Below, one piece after another: positions 7,950 to 16,421 of a DNA stretch of 28,343 nt. The translations under genes and the position numbers were made by a program. The DNA comes from Candidatus Peregrinibacteria bacterium. Its GTDB lineage: Bacteria > Patescibacteriota > Gracilibacteria > UBA1369 > UBA12463. Under the pieces are notes generated by a model. It saw only the letters and a program-made list of their open reading frames with translations, had not been told where the DNA came from and ran no database searches. Location: contig JACRIA010000065.1 of the NCBI GenBank assembly GCA_016215735.1, positions 1 to 28,343 on the forward strand, in the 5' to 3' direction. Within the stretch, counting starts at the first letter, position 1. Each line of letters begins with the position of its first letter.

Positions 7950-7962
7950 TTTGTTTTTGTTT

Positions 7963-7992
7963 CATGCGCGGATCCGTTATGTCTGTCCGCGC
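7963..7992 (-). repeat. Palindromic repeat family A, copy 2 (diverged, inverted)
   Basis: On the minus strand it reads GCGCGGACAGAC, then ATAACGGATCCGCGCATG. It aligns end to end with copies 1 and 3 with a few substitutions and keeps GCGCGG/CCGCGC pairing. It lies in the 5' leader of the 860-residue gene. Confidence 0.75.
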
Positions 7993-8006
7993 AATATATT
8001 TTTTAA

Positions 8007-8078
8007 TTTAGTTTTGACTTTTGACTTTTGAACTTTGACTTATCTTAATATTATACCAAATTTTTGGCTTATTGTTAA
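8007..8078 (-). promoter_or_regulatory. Promoter and conserved leader module of the 860-residue gene
   Basis: Minus strand: -35 TTAACA (8073-8078), 17-base spacer, -10 TATAAT (8050-8055); start near 8043, leader about 94 bases. From the -10 into the leader (8007-8055, 49 bases) the sequence is 40/49 identical, without gaps, to 16350-16398 upstream of the 1562-residue gene, including a run of TTTTGA-type direct repeats. Confidence 0.8.
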
Positions 8079-8189
8079 GCTACATGATATTGACAAATCT
8101 ACTAAAAATGATGCGATAGGTACACGTTTGTCATCGGTGACACTTTCAAAAATCAACTTGACACTCGATTTTGCATGAAAAGCGAAATA

Positions 8190-8217
8190 GATTTTTGGTC
8201 TGCTGGAGCTAAAAATC
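8190..8217 (+). promoter_or_regulatory. Conserved HNH-leader motif, copy 1
   Basis: GATTTTTGG, TCTGCTGGAG, then CTAAAAATC: a hairpin with complementary ends GATTTTT/AAAAATC. The core TTGG[TC]CTGCTGGAG recurs in the same orientation upstream of the paralogous HNH gene (19431-19454, minus strand). Here it is about 120 bases before the start codon. Confidence 0.6.
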
Positions 8218-8260
8218 AGACGTGATAATTTTTATCGCGAAAATGTGTTAAAATCGCATT

Positions 8261-8298
8261 AGCCAGCGATTTTTAGCTTGTTTAGCGGCTGGTTTTTT
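8261..8298 (+). terminator. Terminator-like hairpin in the HNH gene leader
   Basis: AGCCAGC (8261-8267) pairs with GCTGGTT (8288-8294; one G-U pair) and a T run follows (8293-8298). It is upstream of the HNH gene on the same strand, so it would act as an attenuator or insulator. The loop (20 bases) is long, which weakens the call. Confidence 0.4.
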
Positions 8299-8336
8299 GA
8301 GAAAATTTAGACCTACAATATTTAAATAAAAAATAC

Positions 8337-9248
8337 ATGATAAACGCTCAAAAATTACATCGGGAATTTATCAGACTCGGCGGAATGCGTCATAAATTGA
8401 AAAATCGCATGTTGGCTATTTTGCCTGAAATTTACAAAAGCGGAATTTATAAAAAATACGCAGGCTCAATTGTGGAGTATGCCGGAAAATTTGGAGATAT
8501 CGCTAAAACTACAGTAATAAAAAGACTCAGACTTGAGAAAAATCTTGAAGATAAGCCCTGTTTGAAAGCTGCAATTGAAAAAGTCGGTGTGCATAAAGTT
8601 GCGCTGGTAGCAAAAATCGCCACAGCTGAAACCGATAAAACTTTTGCTGAAAATATTTCAAATATGAGCAGGTTGGCAGTGCAGAGTTTGTCCAAAGAGC
8701 TGAGAGCAGAGGAAGCGCACTTCTGTCAAGCTGTTCCCCGCACAACAAGAATCGAACTGGATGAAGAATCAATATTTCTCCTTATGAAGTTAAAAACAAA
8801 ACTGGGCAAACATCTCAGTGATAAAGAATTCTTGAAGCTTATGCTAAAAGATCGGGTTCGGCAGGAGTTCCCGGCAGTCGCGAAGCAGAGCGGAGGTCTT
8901 CTCGTGGGAACTGGGGGTTCCAAAAGTATCACCGGTGATGTTTCCCGTCACATTCCAGCCGATAAAAAGCGCCAAATCATTGCACAAACAAATGAAAAAT
9001 GTTCTTATCCAAATTGCAATTCCCCATTTCAAGTCCTTCACCACATAGATCGTTTCAGTGAGAGCAAAAGCCATAATTCAGTGATCCCGCTTTGTAAAAT
9101 TCACCATGAATTCGCCCATAACAATCTGATACAAAATGAAAACATGGCTGCAGAAAAATGGCAACTCTCAATAATTAAGCCACTTGCTACCCAAATTTCA
9201 CGGGCGGATATTCTTTACAAAAAGTACAAACAAAAATTATTCGCCTAA
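8337..9248 (+). CDS. HNH endonuclease-like protein, paralog 1
   Basis: This protein has 303 residues. The N-terminal helical domain (about 15-122) contains LPEIYKSGIYKK, EDKPCLKAAIEK and KIATAETDKTFAE. A second helical part is at 138-175, then a Gly/Ser linker, then an HNH nuclease domain at 208-275. Zinc or metal-site residues are C222 and C227 (CSYPNC), then LHHIDRF with H235/H236, N247, and PLCKIHHEFAH with C253, H256, H257, H261. The 337-residue gene at 18388-19401 has the same order and clear similarity (LLPEIEKREIW, EDKPALQRVIEE, AIATSETASFWAEK, LHHTARF). I believe this is a multi-copy family in CPR genomes, perhaps selfish or homing-like. It is the only plus-strand gene inside the minus-strand surface block, consistent with insertion. 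Confidence 0.85.
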   Translation: MINAQKLHREFIRLGGMRHKLKNRMLAILPEIYKSGIYKKYAGSIVEYAGKFGDIAKTTVIKRLRLEKNLEDKPCLKAAIEKVGVHKVALVAKIATAETDKTFAENISNMSRLAVQSLSKELRAEEAHFCQAVPRTTRIELDEESIFLLMKLKTKLGKHLSDKEFLKLMLKDRVRQEFPAVAKQSGGLLVGTGGSKSITGDVSRHIPADKKRQIIAQTNEKCSYPNCNSPFQVLHHIDRFSESKSHNSVIPLCKIHHEFAHNNLIQNENMAAEKWQLSIIKPLATQISRADILYKKYKQKLFA

Positions 9249-9273
9249 TGGAGCGCTTCGCGTGGGATGGCCG

Positions 9274-9289
9274 CCCCGAGTGCTCGGGG
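9274..9289. repeat. Palindromic repeat family B, copy 1
   Basis: CCCCGAGTGCTCGGGG lies between the convergent HNH and PKD-protein genes. It could fold in transcripts of both strands, but there is no T run, so a terminator role is weak. Confidence 0.8.
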
Positions 9290-9310
9290 CCAACGGGGCC
9301 TTAAGCCAAA

Positions 9311-11488
9311 TTATGGAGATGTGACCGTGATCGTGTCTTTTGCTGTATCTGTGACTCCGCTGTTATCGCTGATTTCAAGATTTACATTATATGTGCCGGC
9401 ATTTTCAAATATGTGCGTTATTTGCGTTCCCCTCTCGTCAACAGTTCCATCGCTATTAAAATCCCATTTATATTCCTTGATTGTCCCAGTTGAACATGTT
9501 GCAGTGAATACGACTGTGAGAGGCGCTAGCCCTCCGTGTTTTGTTACTTCAAAACAAGCTTTTAAAGGAACTTCTGTGACTGTAACCAAAACACTTGTTG
9601 TATCGCGCGAATTATCCGCTCCTATTGCTGTAACTTTTGCTGTGAATGATCCGATTTTTGAGTATTTATAAGTGAGTTTCGCAATATCAAGCCGTTTTGG
9701 AGTTCCGTCGCCAAAATCCCATTCATAACTTGTGATTTTTCCATTTGGATAAGTCGAGCCCGAAGCATCAAAACTCACGCTGAGCGGCACTGCTCCGCTC
9801 ACAGGAGTTGCCTGAACATTTGCTTGTATTCCAGCTGGCTTAACTTCTACTACTATTACTGCTTTTGACTCGTTATTGTCAGCATCAATAATCAAAAGAG
9901 TTGCTGTGTATGTCCCCTCTTCTGTGTATGTATGCGTTACTGTCGGGCCGTACGAGTCATACGCGCTGTCGCCATTAAAATCCCATTGATATTCAATAAT
10001 ATTATTATCAGCGTCCACAGAAGAAGCCGCGTCAAATTTTACTGCGAATGGAATGCGGCCTGTTAAAACTTTATCTGTATCTTTTTTCGCTGGCGTTGTT
10101 TTCATAATCGCGACCGGCGCTTTTGGAGATGCCGCTACTTCTACTTTTTCTGATTTTGTGCCGGTTTGTTTTTTATCGTCTGTAACAGAAAGCGTAATTT
10201 CATATGTGCCTGACGCGCTATATGTGTGATTTATGCTTTTTGATGGAACTTTTGCTGTATTGTCGCCAAAATCCCATTCGTATTTTTGGATTGTTCCGGC
10301 AGGCGCGGTTGATTCTCCAGCATCGAACAAATATTGTTTGCCTGCGATGAGTTTTCCGCTTGTTTCAGGGGTGAATTTGATTACTGGCCGCGGCGTTGTT
10401 GCTTCTATAACTGTGATTTTTTGCTCAATAATTGTGTCCGCGTCCCTGTTATCTTTTACTTTTAATTGGACTGTGTATTCGCCGGGCTTATTAAAAGTGT
10501 GAGTTGCTTTTTCAGTGGCGGTGTCTGTGAAAGTCCGTTCCGTGCCTGTGCCTTCAAAATCCCACGCGAAACTAACAATTTTGCCGTCTGTATCCTTGAA
10601 ATTCGAAGCATCAAATTCAACCTTGAACGGAGCTTCGCCTGTGCTGGATTCAACTTTTATTTCACCTTGCGGACGCAGATTTACAATTGTGATGTCTTTT
10701 CCTGGATATTCTTTTGAAAATTCTTTGCCTGATTTGTCCTTATATTTAACAGTGAGTTTCGCGGTGAATAACCCGGAACCTTGTTTGCCTTTATCTTTAT
10801 ATTCATGCGAAACTGTTTTGCCGTTGCCTTTCTCGGAATCGCCAAAATTCCATTCGTAATTCAAGATATCGAATTTCGAGAGTTCTTTTTCTGCTCCTGT
10901 TGCGTCAAATTGGATTGCTATTGGCGCGCTTAATTCTCTAAGATTTTCAGGAATCGTTGTAATTGCTGGTATTTGCTGGATTTTTATAGCCTGCAAACCA
11001 GCTTTCTTATAATAAAGGTATACTTCGGAACCGCCCCACAAGAATAAATTTACTATCAATAACACTGCTGAAATCGCTGCCATAAATACGTTTTTATTTC
11101 TTGCTGGATCGTCTTTTTTCGCGAGAGAAATCTTGAAAATGCCGACCATTGTCATGATAAACATGATAAACGCGAGTGTGAGGAAGAAAATTCTCACAAA
11201 AATTGTGAGCGTATCCACAAGAACAAGCGGATCCACTCCGACTGCTTCTGCGAGCGGACTTCTCTGCGCGTCCGGCGCTCCGAGGAATATGAATGTCAAA
11301 ACAAGCGCTATTATAATAAGGAATACAAATGCTGCTGCGCATCCGAGAAGTGCTTTTTTACTTCCTGGTTTTTTCGGGGGGATCGCACCTGATGTGGAAA
11401 CTGGTTGGGCTGGAACTGGAATTTGTTGTTGTCCCGGCGCTGGAACTGAACTCCCTTGCGGGGTTTGGGGATTGCTCATTTCTGCCAT
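9311..11488 (-). CDS. Membrane protein with six extracellular PKD domains
   Basis: This protein has 725 residues. A Pro/Gln-rich N-terminus (1-45) precedes three membrane segments at about 47-69, 95-118 and 133-151. The second and third are joined by a basic loop (SLAKKDDPARNKN), a layout recalling the pilin-like hairpins of the neighbouring genes, though diverged. The rest is six PKD (Ig-like beta-sandwich) domains, recognisable by YEWNFGD, FAWDFEG, YEWDFGD, YQWDFNG, YEWDFGD and YKWDFNS, each followed by a THxY/F strand. The chain ends right after the last PKD (TITVTSP), without a C-terminal anchor. The PKD array is expected outside the membrane, in adhesion or as a stalk. It is 87 bases downstream of the 1562-residue gene, probably co-transcribed. 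No Shine-Dalgarno is seen. Confidence 0.88.
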   Translation of the reverse strand: MAEMSNPQTPQGSSVPAPGQQQIPVPAQPVSTSGAIPPKKPGSKKALLGCAAAFVFLIIIALVLTFIFLGAPDAQRSPLAEAVGVDPLVLVDTLTIFVRIFFLTLAFIMFIMTMVGIFKISLAKKDDPARNKNVFMAAISAVLLIVNLFLWGGSEVYLYYKKAGLQAIKIQQIPAITTIPENLRELSAPIAIQFDATGAEKELSKFDILNYEWNFGDSEKGNGKTVSHEYKDKGKQGSGLFTAKLTVKYKDKSGKEFSKEYPGKDITIVNLRPQGEIKVESSTGEAPFKVEFDASNFKDTDGKIVSFAWDFEGTGTERTFTDTATEKATHTFNKPGEYTVQLKVKDNRDADTIIEQKITVIEATTPRPVIKFTPETSGKLIAGKQYLFDAGESTAPAGTIQKYEWDFGDNTAKVPSKSINHTYSASGTYEITLSVTDDKKQTGTKSEKVEVAASPKAPVAIMKTTPAKKDTDKVLTGRIPFAVKFDAASSVDADNNIIEYQWDFNGDSAYDSYGPTVTHTYTEEGTYTATLLIIDADNNESKAVIVVEVKPAGIQANVQATPVSGAVPLSVSFDASGSTYPNGKITSYEWDFGDGTPKRLDIAKLTYKYSKIGSFTAKVTAIGADNSRDTTSVLVTVTEVPLKACFEVTKHGGLAPLTVVFTATCSTGTIKEYKWDFNSDGTVDERGTQITHIFENAGTYNVNLEISDNSGVTDTAKDTITVTSP

Positions 11489-11515
11489 GTGTGATTTGGT
11501 TAGTTTTTTATAATT

Positions 11516-11547
11516 GCGCGGGCGGCCATAACGGATCCGCGCGTGTT
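11516..11547. repeat. Palindromic repeat family A, copy 3
   Basis: All 32 bases are identical to 3768-3799. It lies in the 87-base gap between the two PKD-protein genes. Confidence 0.85.
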
Positions 11548-11564
11548 AATCGCGCTGCTGGACG

Positions 11565-11587
11565 CGCCGCCTGTTTTAGCGGCGGCG
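11565..11587. other. GC hairpin spanning the stop codon of the 1562-residue gene
   Basis: CGCCGCC (11565-11571) and GGCGGCG (11581-11587) form a perfect 7-bp stem with a 9-base loop that contains the TAA stop. No T run follows on either strand. It may protect or pause the transcript (inference). Confidence 0.6.
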
Positions 11588-14500
11588 TCTGTATCGAAAA
11601 GCGCTTATACCTACTATACCAAATCCAAACATACTAGCAAGTGCCGCGTAGAGTTCTACACTCCCCGGAACCACGAAGACATTTGTGGAGCCGGCGTTTG
11701 TCGTGGCGTCAAAAACCACTTCTTTTATAACTGTATCGTAATTATTGTTTTTGTCGTATGCTGTAAATTTGACCGCGGTTTTTCCCCAAGAAGACTGAAA
11801 ATCAGTTTTCCATGGAGTGGCTTTACTCTGCGTTGAAAAATTTGCGTCATCGTCTTTCGCGCCGTTATTATCTGAATCAAAATAAATATTTTTATCAGCA
11901 ATAATTTTCACAATATTGCCTGTTGATTCCGCGAATGAAAATTCAATCCAGCCTGCAGTGCCCGCGAGGTGTATTTTACCGTCTTTCGCATCTGGAGCTG
12001 GACTTGTTTTTACTTTTAATTGTATTGCTTGAGGAAGAGTTGTTCCGCCTGTTACGCCAGGAACAACTTTGCCAAAATCAAGTCCGCTCGCTGTGCCTGT
12101 ACCAAATCCAGTATCGCCTGCTGCTGCTGAAGTTTTTGTTGATTTTAATATCACTGGATTGATTACTGTGTTTTTATTTCCGACATTATCTATTACTGTT
12201 AATTTTGCGTAGAAAGTTCCGAATGCCGGATATGTATATTTCGGATCTTTTTCAGTTGAATCCGTGTCATTGTCTTTTTTAGAGTCGCCGTCGCTGTCAG
12301 CTGTCGGGTAAATTGACATTATATCGAAATCCCAAATATAATTTTCGATTTTCGCGTCATTATCCGCGTCGGCTGTTGAATTGTTTTTGAATTTTACATC
12401 CTTCGCGCCTTCAACTTGTTCGGAAGTGAATGCGGCTTTTGGAGCAGCTGATTTCGAAAGAACGTAAATCGTAATCGGCTCGGAAATTGATTCAGCGTAA
12501 TTGTCATCTATTACTTTGAGTCTTACTATTATTCCCTCCGGCGCCGGCTTATCATAAAGAGCTGTAATTGTTGATTTTTGCGTTTGAGTTTTTCCAGCAA
12601 ATCCTTCTCCGTCAGTGTCCCAGATATATGTTGCGATTTTTCCATCAGGATCTGAAGATGAACTTGAAAATGTAATTGACTCTCCTACTTTGATGCTTGT
12701 TTTATCAACTGAAAATTTCGCGGCTGGCGGTTTATTTGGCCCGTTTACGACATCAAGCGTTGGTAAAGATTCGATTCCGAGCGCTTCTTCTGCAGAGACT
12801 GTCTGATTTTCATCATCAGTCATTGCGACTGAAAATTCATATTTCATACTGTCGCCTTCATTGCCTTTTGTGCCGATTGTAAGCATTGTATTCGGAACTG
12901 TTGTAATTTGTTCAGCAAAACGCTCTTCTGGATTATTTACGTCAAAATACCACCATTTGTAGCTCACGATTCTTCCATCCGGATCGCTTGGTTCAATCGC
13001 ACTAAGATTTACTTTCAGCGGAGTTTTTAATTCCATTGCTTCCGGAATCGCTGTGATTGATTTTAATGTCGGCTTCATGCTCACAACAGAAATTTTCAAA
13101 TTATCTGTTGAGAATTTTGTCGGATCAGAAGAATCTGTAATTTTTAATAGTACTTCGTAAGGCGCTTTTTTTGAAAGTTCTTTGTATGTGTATGTAGCGA
13201 TTTCTTTTGTACTTTTCTTAGCGTCGCCAAAATCCCATTGATATTTGAGATTGCTTTTTGTTCCGTCTGTGTTTATTGAGCCTGACGCGTCGAATGTCAC
13301 GACGTCTTTTCTGCTGATTTCAATCAAAGCGCTTGTGTCTGAATATTCTTCATTGTTAATTAAAAGCTTAATCACTGCGACCGGATTTTTCGCGCCGCCG
13401 ATTATAGTTTTTCTTGTGATTGAATTTTTGTTGTTTTCATCGTCAGTAACTGTGAGTTTGACTTTGTATGCGCCGGATTTTTTGTATGTGTGCGAAACTT
13501 GTATTTTGCCGCTGCTTGGGATCCCGCTTTCAATCTCGCTATCTCCAAATTCAAAATCATAACCTGCCGCGTGTTCGCTTACTGCTGAAAATGAAGCTTC
13601 TGCTTCGCCGTTCTCGTCAAGATTCAGCGAAGATGTATTAACAGCGCCCCATTCAATATCAAGCAGATTTGTAATTGAAATTTCCTGCGTGGATTCTGTT
13701 GATTTTTCAGGTTCATTTTTGTCATTCACGCGGAGCGTAGCTTTATATGTTCCAATTTTATTAAATTTAATTAATGGTTTCGCGCTAGACGCATCTCCTG
13801 AAACAAATTTGTAATCAGCGCTTTCGCCTTCAATTGACCAGAGGTAAATAATATCTTTGTTCGGTCCGTCCGGATCGTATGTTTTTGTTCCGTCGAATTG
13901 AATCATTGCAGGCTGGTTCGCTTTTGGCGCTGAATAACTGAATTTCGCAACTGGCGCTGCTGACTCAATTTTAATTTCTGCTTGATCTGTTGCTTCATTG
14001 CCTTGATTGTCCTGAACTTTAAGCGTGAGCATGTATGTATTCGGCTTTCCGAATTTTGAAGAGAACGCAGATTTATCAATCTTGCCGAGATTGTTTATGT
14101 CTGGCGCGATATTCCACTCGTAACCTGTGATTTGTCCGTTTTCGCTTGAAGAATTGTCTCCGCTCATCATGAATAATGTCTGCGTTTTTCCGACAGGTAT
14201 TGGCGAAATATCAATCAATGCCGCGATTGAAGAAACTGAAACTGTGAATAATTTTCTGTCTTTGATGCTGTTTTTGTCTGTGACTTCAAGAGTCACCGGA
14301 TATTCGCCTATTTGGCTGTAGTAATGTTTTGGCGTGAGATTCGGACCGATTGGGTCGCCCTCAACTGTTTCTGTTCTGTCGCCAAAATCCCATTTTATCC
14401 GCTGAATCGTGTCTGCTGTTGTGCCGTATTTTTGGACTGTGCCGGTTGATGTTGTGCCGCTCGCGTCAAATTCAATTCCGTTTTTGGCTTGTGTAAGCGT

Positions 14501-16264
14501 AACTTGCAAACGCGGCCTATCAACAAGCAAAAATCCTTCTTCGTCATAATCCATAATCTTGACTGGAACTTTTGCGCCGCCTTTATAAACTGTGGCTGTT
14601 AGTTCTATGCGCGCTTTCGGCGGGAGAACTTTTATTGTCACATACGCGATTCCTCCTGCAATATTTTTATCTGAACTATCAACTTTAACTGCTGTTCTGT
14701 ATGTGCCGGCTTTTTTGTATACGCATGTCGAGGCTGCTTCTGATTTTTCTTCGCAGCCCAAGCTGTTTTTATATTCGCCGAATGTTCCATTTCCATCAAG
14801 ATCCCAATGAATTTGGCTTCCTTGAACTGTTTTGTTTGACGGATCTATTGTGCCGGCTGTGTTGAAATTCACAATAAACGGCGCGTTGCCTGAAAGCGAA
14901 TCAGCTGTTAGAACTACTTGAACGAATTTTATATTAACAAGTTTTTTCTGAAGTTCCTGAACGCTTTCTATTGTGCTTACGATTGCTGTTTTTAATTCTG
15001 TTGTTTCTTTTCCTGAAGGATTTTTGAAAGAATCAAGCAAGGTGTCTATCTTCGCGAATAAGGCTTCTGCATCCGAAGAAACAACACTAACCGAATCTCG
15101 CAAATCCTTGAGGGATTTTTTAATTTTATCTATTACTGAATTGACTATTTCGTCATTATCAGCTTTGAAAGTTTTGAAACTAATATCCATAAAATTGCCG
15201 GCGATTTTTCCTTGGATTGCTGCTGGAGTTCCGCTTCCGGTCGCCAGATAATTCACAAGACTATCAATTGACGCTTTGAATTTTGGATAATAAGCTGAAA
15301 TTGTTTGCTTGCAAATACTTTTGCAGTCTGTTTCTTTGCCGCCTTGCGGAGTGCATTTTGAACCTTCCGGCGCAGTGCATTCTTTAGCTTGCGCGATTGA
15401 CGCGACTTCGCTGTTCATATTAGCCAGCCATGAATTTGTATAAATCGTATATTGGCTAGCTCTTTCCTGAATTGCTGATGTTTTTGAACTTCTGCGGGCT
15501 ATATCTGTTAATCTGTTTTGCGTGCTTTTTATAGCAGCTTCGATTGACTGCATTGTTTTTTGCATTGCCGTAACTGAATCGAATTGGCTGAATTTTCCAA
15601 TTTCTGAAGAGCCTTGTTCAAGCGCCAGAAAATCAACGTTATTTTTGCTGTATATGTTATAAACGCTGGCTATTGTTATCGGAATATTTTTTATTTCATC
15701 AACTGAAAACATCATTGTCTGCGATGTCGAAGAAAGCGCGCCGCCTGATGTGCCTGCGGGCTGATCTGTTCCGGAAGGCGCCTGCAAAATAGTATTTACG
15801 ATTGCATACGAACTTATGATGATAATAAGACCTATCGCGGCGTACATAATGCTTTTTTTGCCTTTTTCAACTCCTTCGCTTTCGCCTGCTGAAGTTACGT
15901 AGCGAACGCCGCCGTATATAATAATTACTATCGCGATTAATCCTAAAAACCCGAGCGCGAAATTAACGATTTTTACAATCAATTCGCGGGCTGAACTCAC
16001 CTGCGTAAGGCCTTCTGCGTAACCTTCTTTTGACGGCGCCTGCAAACCTCCTTCAAAATCTTCAAAACTCACTTCTGTGAGATCTTCGCTGCTGAAAGCG
16101 TCTGTTATTTCATCCCACGCCCCTGACCACGAAGCTGCTTTTGCCACTGGCGCGCTAGCTGTAAACAAGTTTGCTGCTGGCGCAGTATGCGCAAAATGTG
16201 CAAAACCGAAATTCAGCGTGAGCGCCAATAAAATCGCTGTGATTAGAATTGTTATTTTTTTCAT
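11576..16264 (-). CDS. Giant surface protein: pilin-like hairpin fused to about nine PKD domains
   Basis: This protein has 1562 residues. Residues 1-36 form a signal peptide or first membrane segment. Residues 90-162 form a pilin-like hairpin (membrane helices 96-124 and 139-160, joined by TSAGESEGVEKGKKSIMYAA), matching the T4SS-pilin-type units of the next two genes. Residues 185-445 are helical, probably coiled coil, with a four-Cys cluster around 297-320. About nine PKD domains follow (e.g. IHWDLDG, IKWDFGD, YEWNIAP, YDFEFGD, YQWDFGD, YIWDTDG, YIWDFD). Near the last PKD an Asp-rich stretch, DSDGDSKKDNDTDS, resembles a thrombospondin-type calcium loop. The C-terminus (VPGSVELYAAL, hydrophobic, then YRRRR) is an anchor of the same general form as the 860/492 tails. 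I infer a membrane-rooted extracellular stalk or adhesin. It has its own promoter, whose -35 overlaps the upstream stop codon. Confidence 0.88.
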   Translation of the reverse strand: MKKITILITAILLALTLNFGFAHFAHTAPAANLFTASAPVAKAASWSGAWDEITDAFSSEDLTEVSFEDFEGGLQAPSKEGYAEGLTQVSSARELIVKIVNFALGFLGLIAIVIIIYGGVRYVTSAGESEGVEKGKKSIMYAAIGLIIIISSYAIVNTILQAPSGTDQPAGTSGGALSSTSQTMMFSVDEIKNIPITIASVYNIYSKNNVDFLALEQGSSEIGKFSQFDSVTAMQKTMQSIEAAIKSTQNRLTDIARRSSKTSAIQERASQYTIYTNSWLANMNSEVASIAQAKECTAPEGSKCTPQGGKETDCKSICKQTISAYYPKFKASIDSLVNYLATGSGTPAAIQGKIAGNFMDISFKTFKADNDEIVNSVIDKIKKSLKDLRDSVSVVSSDAEALFAKIDTLLDSFKNPSGKETTELKTAIVSTIESVQELQKKLVNIKFVQVVLTADSLSGNAPFIVNFNTAGTIDPSNKTVQGSQIHWDLDGNGTFGEYKNSLGCEEKSEAASTCVYKKAGTYRTAVKVDSSDKNIAGGIAYVTIKVLPPKARIELTATVYKGGAKVPVKIMDYDEEGFLLVDRPRLQVTLTQAKNGIEFDASGTTSTGTVQKYGTTADTIQRIKWDFGDRTETVEGDPIGPNLTPKHYYSQIGEYPVTLEVTDKNSIKDRKLFTVSVSSIAALIDISPIPVGKTQTLFMMSGDNSSSENGQITGYEWNIAPDINNLGKIDKSAFSSKFGKPNTYMLTLKVQDNQGNEATDQAEIKIESAAPVAKFSYSAPKANQPAMIQFDGTKTYDPDGPNKDIIYLWSIEGESADYKFVSGDASSAKPLIKFNKIGTYKATLRVNDKNEPEKSTESTQEISITNLLDIEWGAVNTSSLNLDENGEAEASFSAVSEHAAGYDFEFGDSEIESGIPSSGKIQVSHTYKKSGAYKVKLTVTDDENNKNSITRKTIIGGAKNPVAVIKLLINNEEYSDTSALIEISRKDVVTFDASGSINTDGTKSNLKYQWDFGDAKKSTKEIATYTYKELSKKAPYEVLLKITDSSDPTKFSTDNLKISVVSMKPTLKSITAIPEAMELKTPLKVNLSAIEPSDPDGRIVSYKWWYFDVNNPEERFAEQITTVPNTMLTIGTKGNEGDSMKYEFSVAMTDDENQTVSAEEALGIESLPTLDVVNGPNKPPAAKFSVDKTSIKVGESITFSSSSSDPDGKIATYIWDTDGEGFAGKTQTQKSTITALYDKPAPEGIIVRLKVIDDNYAESISEPITIYVLSKSAAPKAAFTSEQVEGAKDVKFKNNSTADADNDAKIENYIWDFDIMSIYPTADSDGDSKKDNDTDSTEKDPKYTYPAFGTFYAKLTVIDNVGNKNTVINPVILKSTKTSAAAGDTGFGTGTASGLDFGKVVPGVTGGTTLPQAIQLKVKTSPAPDAKDGKIHLAGTAGWIEFSFAESTGNIVKIIADKNIYFDSDNNGAKDDDANFSTQSKATPWKTDFQSSWGKTAVKFTAYDKNNNYDTVIKEVVFDATTNAGSTNVFVVPGSVELYAALASMFGFGIVGISAFRYRRRR

Positions 16265-16269
16265 TTTTC

Positions 16270-16288
16270 AGACAGCTGCCAGCCGTCT
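16270..16288. promoter_or_regulatory. Hairpin next to the start codon of the 1562-residue gene
   Basis: AGACAGCT and AGCCGTCT pair at 7 of 8 positions around a 3-base loop. On the mRNA it ends five bases before the ATG, so it could affect initiation. Confidence 0.45.
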
Positions 16289-16306
16289 CTTTTATTTTTG
16301 TTTTTT

Positions 16307-16326
16307 CGCCCCGAGCGCTCGGGGCG
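16307..16326. repeat. Palindromic repeat family B, copy 2
   Basis: This perfect 20-bp palindrome (CGCCCCGAGC and its complement) is followed by GAGTGTTAT and a T/A-rich stretch. The palindrome and about 20 flanking bases recur at 18329, in the leader of the 314-residue gene. It lies in the 5' leader of the 1562-residue gene. Confidence 0.85.
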
Positions 16327-16349
16327 AGTGTTATTTTTATATTTTCGCC

Positions 16350-16421
16350 CTTAGCTTTGAGTTTTGATTTTTGAGCTTTGAGCTATTTAAATATTATATC
16401 ATTTTTTTTGATTTTTCTCAA
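16350..16421 (-). promoter_or_regulatory. Promoter and conserved leader module of the 1562-residue gene
   Basis: Minus strand: -35 TTGAGA (16416-16421), 17-base spacer, -10 TATAAT (16393-16398); start near 16386, leader about 120 bases. The -35 overlaps the stop codon of the upstream pilin-like gene. The module 16350-16398 matches 8007-8055 at 40 of 49 positions. Confidence 0.8.

Larger units (their letters stand above)
7950..8336. other. Divergent intergenic region between surface gene and HNH gene
   Basis: This 387-base stretch holds, from left to right: a family A palindrome in the leader of the 860-residue gene, direct repeats TTTTGAC at 8011-8040, the minus-strand promoter at 8050-8078, the HNH-leader motif at 8190-8217, a short possible leader ORF (GTG 8224 to TAA 8253, nine codons), and a terminator-like hairpin at 8261-8298. 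An 11-bp inverted repeat joins 8207-8217 (AGCTAAAAATC) and 8268-8278. A weak -10 (TACAAT, 8314-8319) lies 17 bases before the HNH start. Confidence 0.6.

Noticed and set aside
7968..8095. TTGACA at 8090-8095 as HNH promoter
   Set aside because: No acceptable -10 at 16-18 bases; the region lies over the opposite promoter.
8337..9248. HNH genes as transposases of an insertion sequence
   Set aside because: No DDE or Y1/Y2 motifs and no terminal inverted repeats or target duplications around either gene.
3768..11547. GGATCC-containing repeats as cloning linker or assembly artefact
   Set aside because: Copies are diverged, differ in orientation and sit within coherent intergenic sequence.
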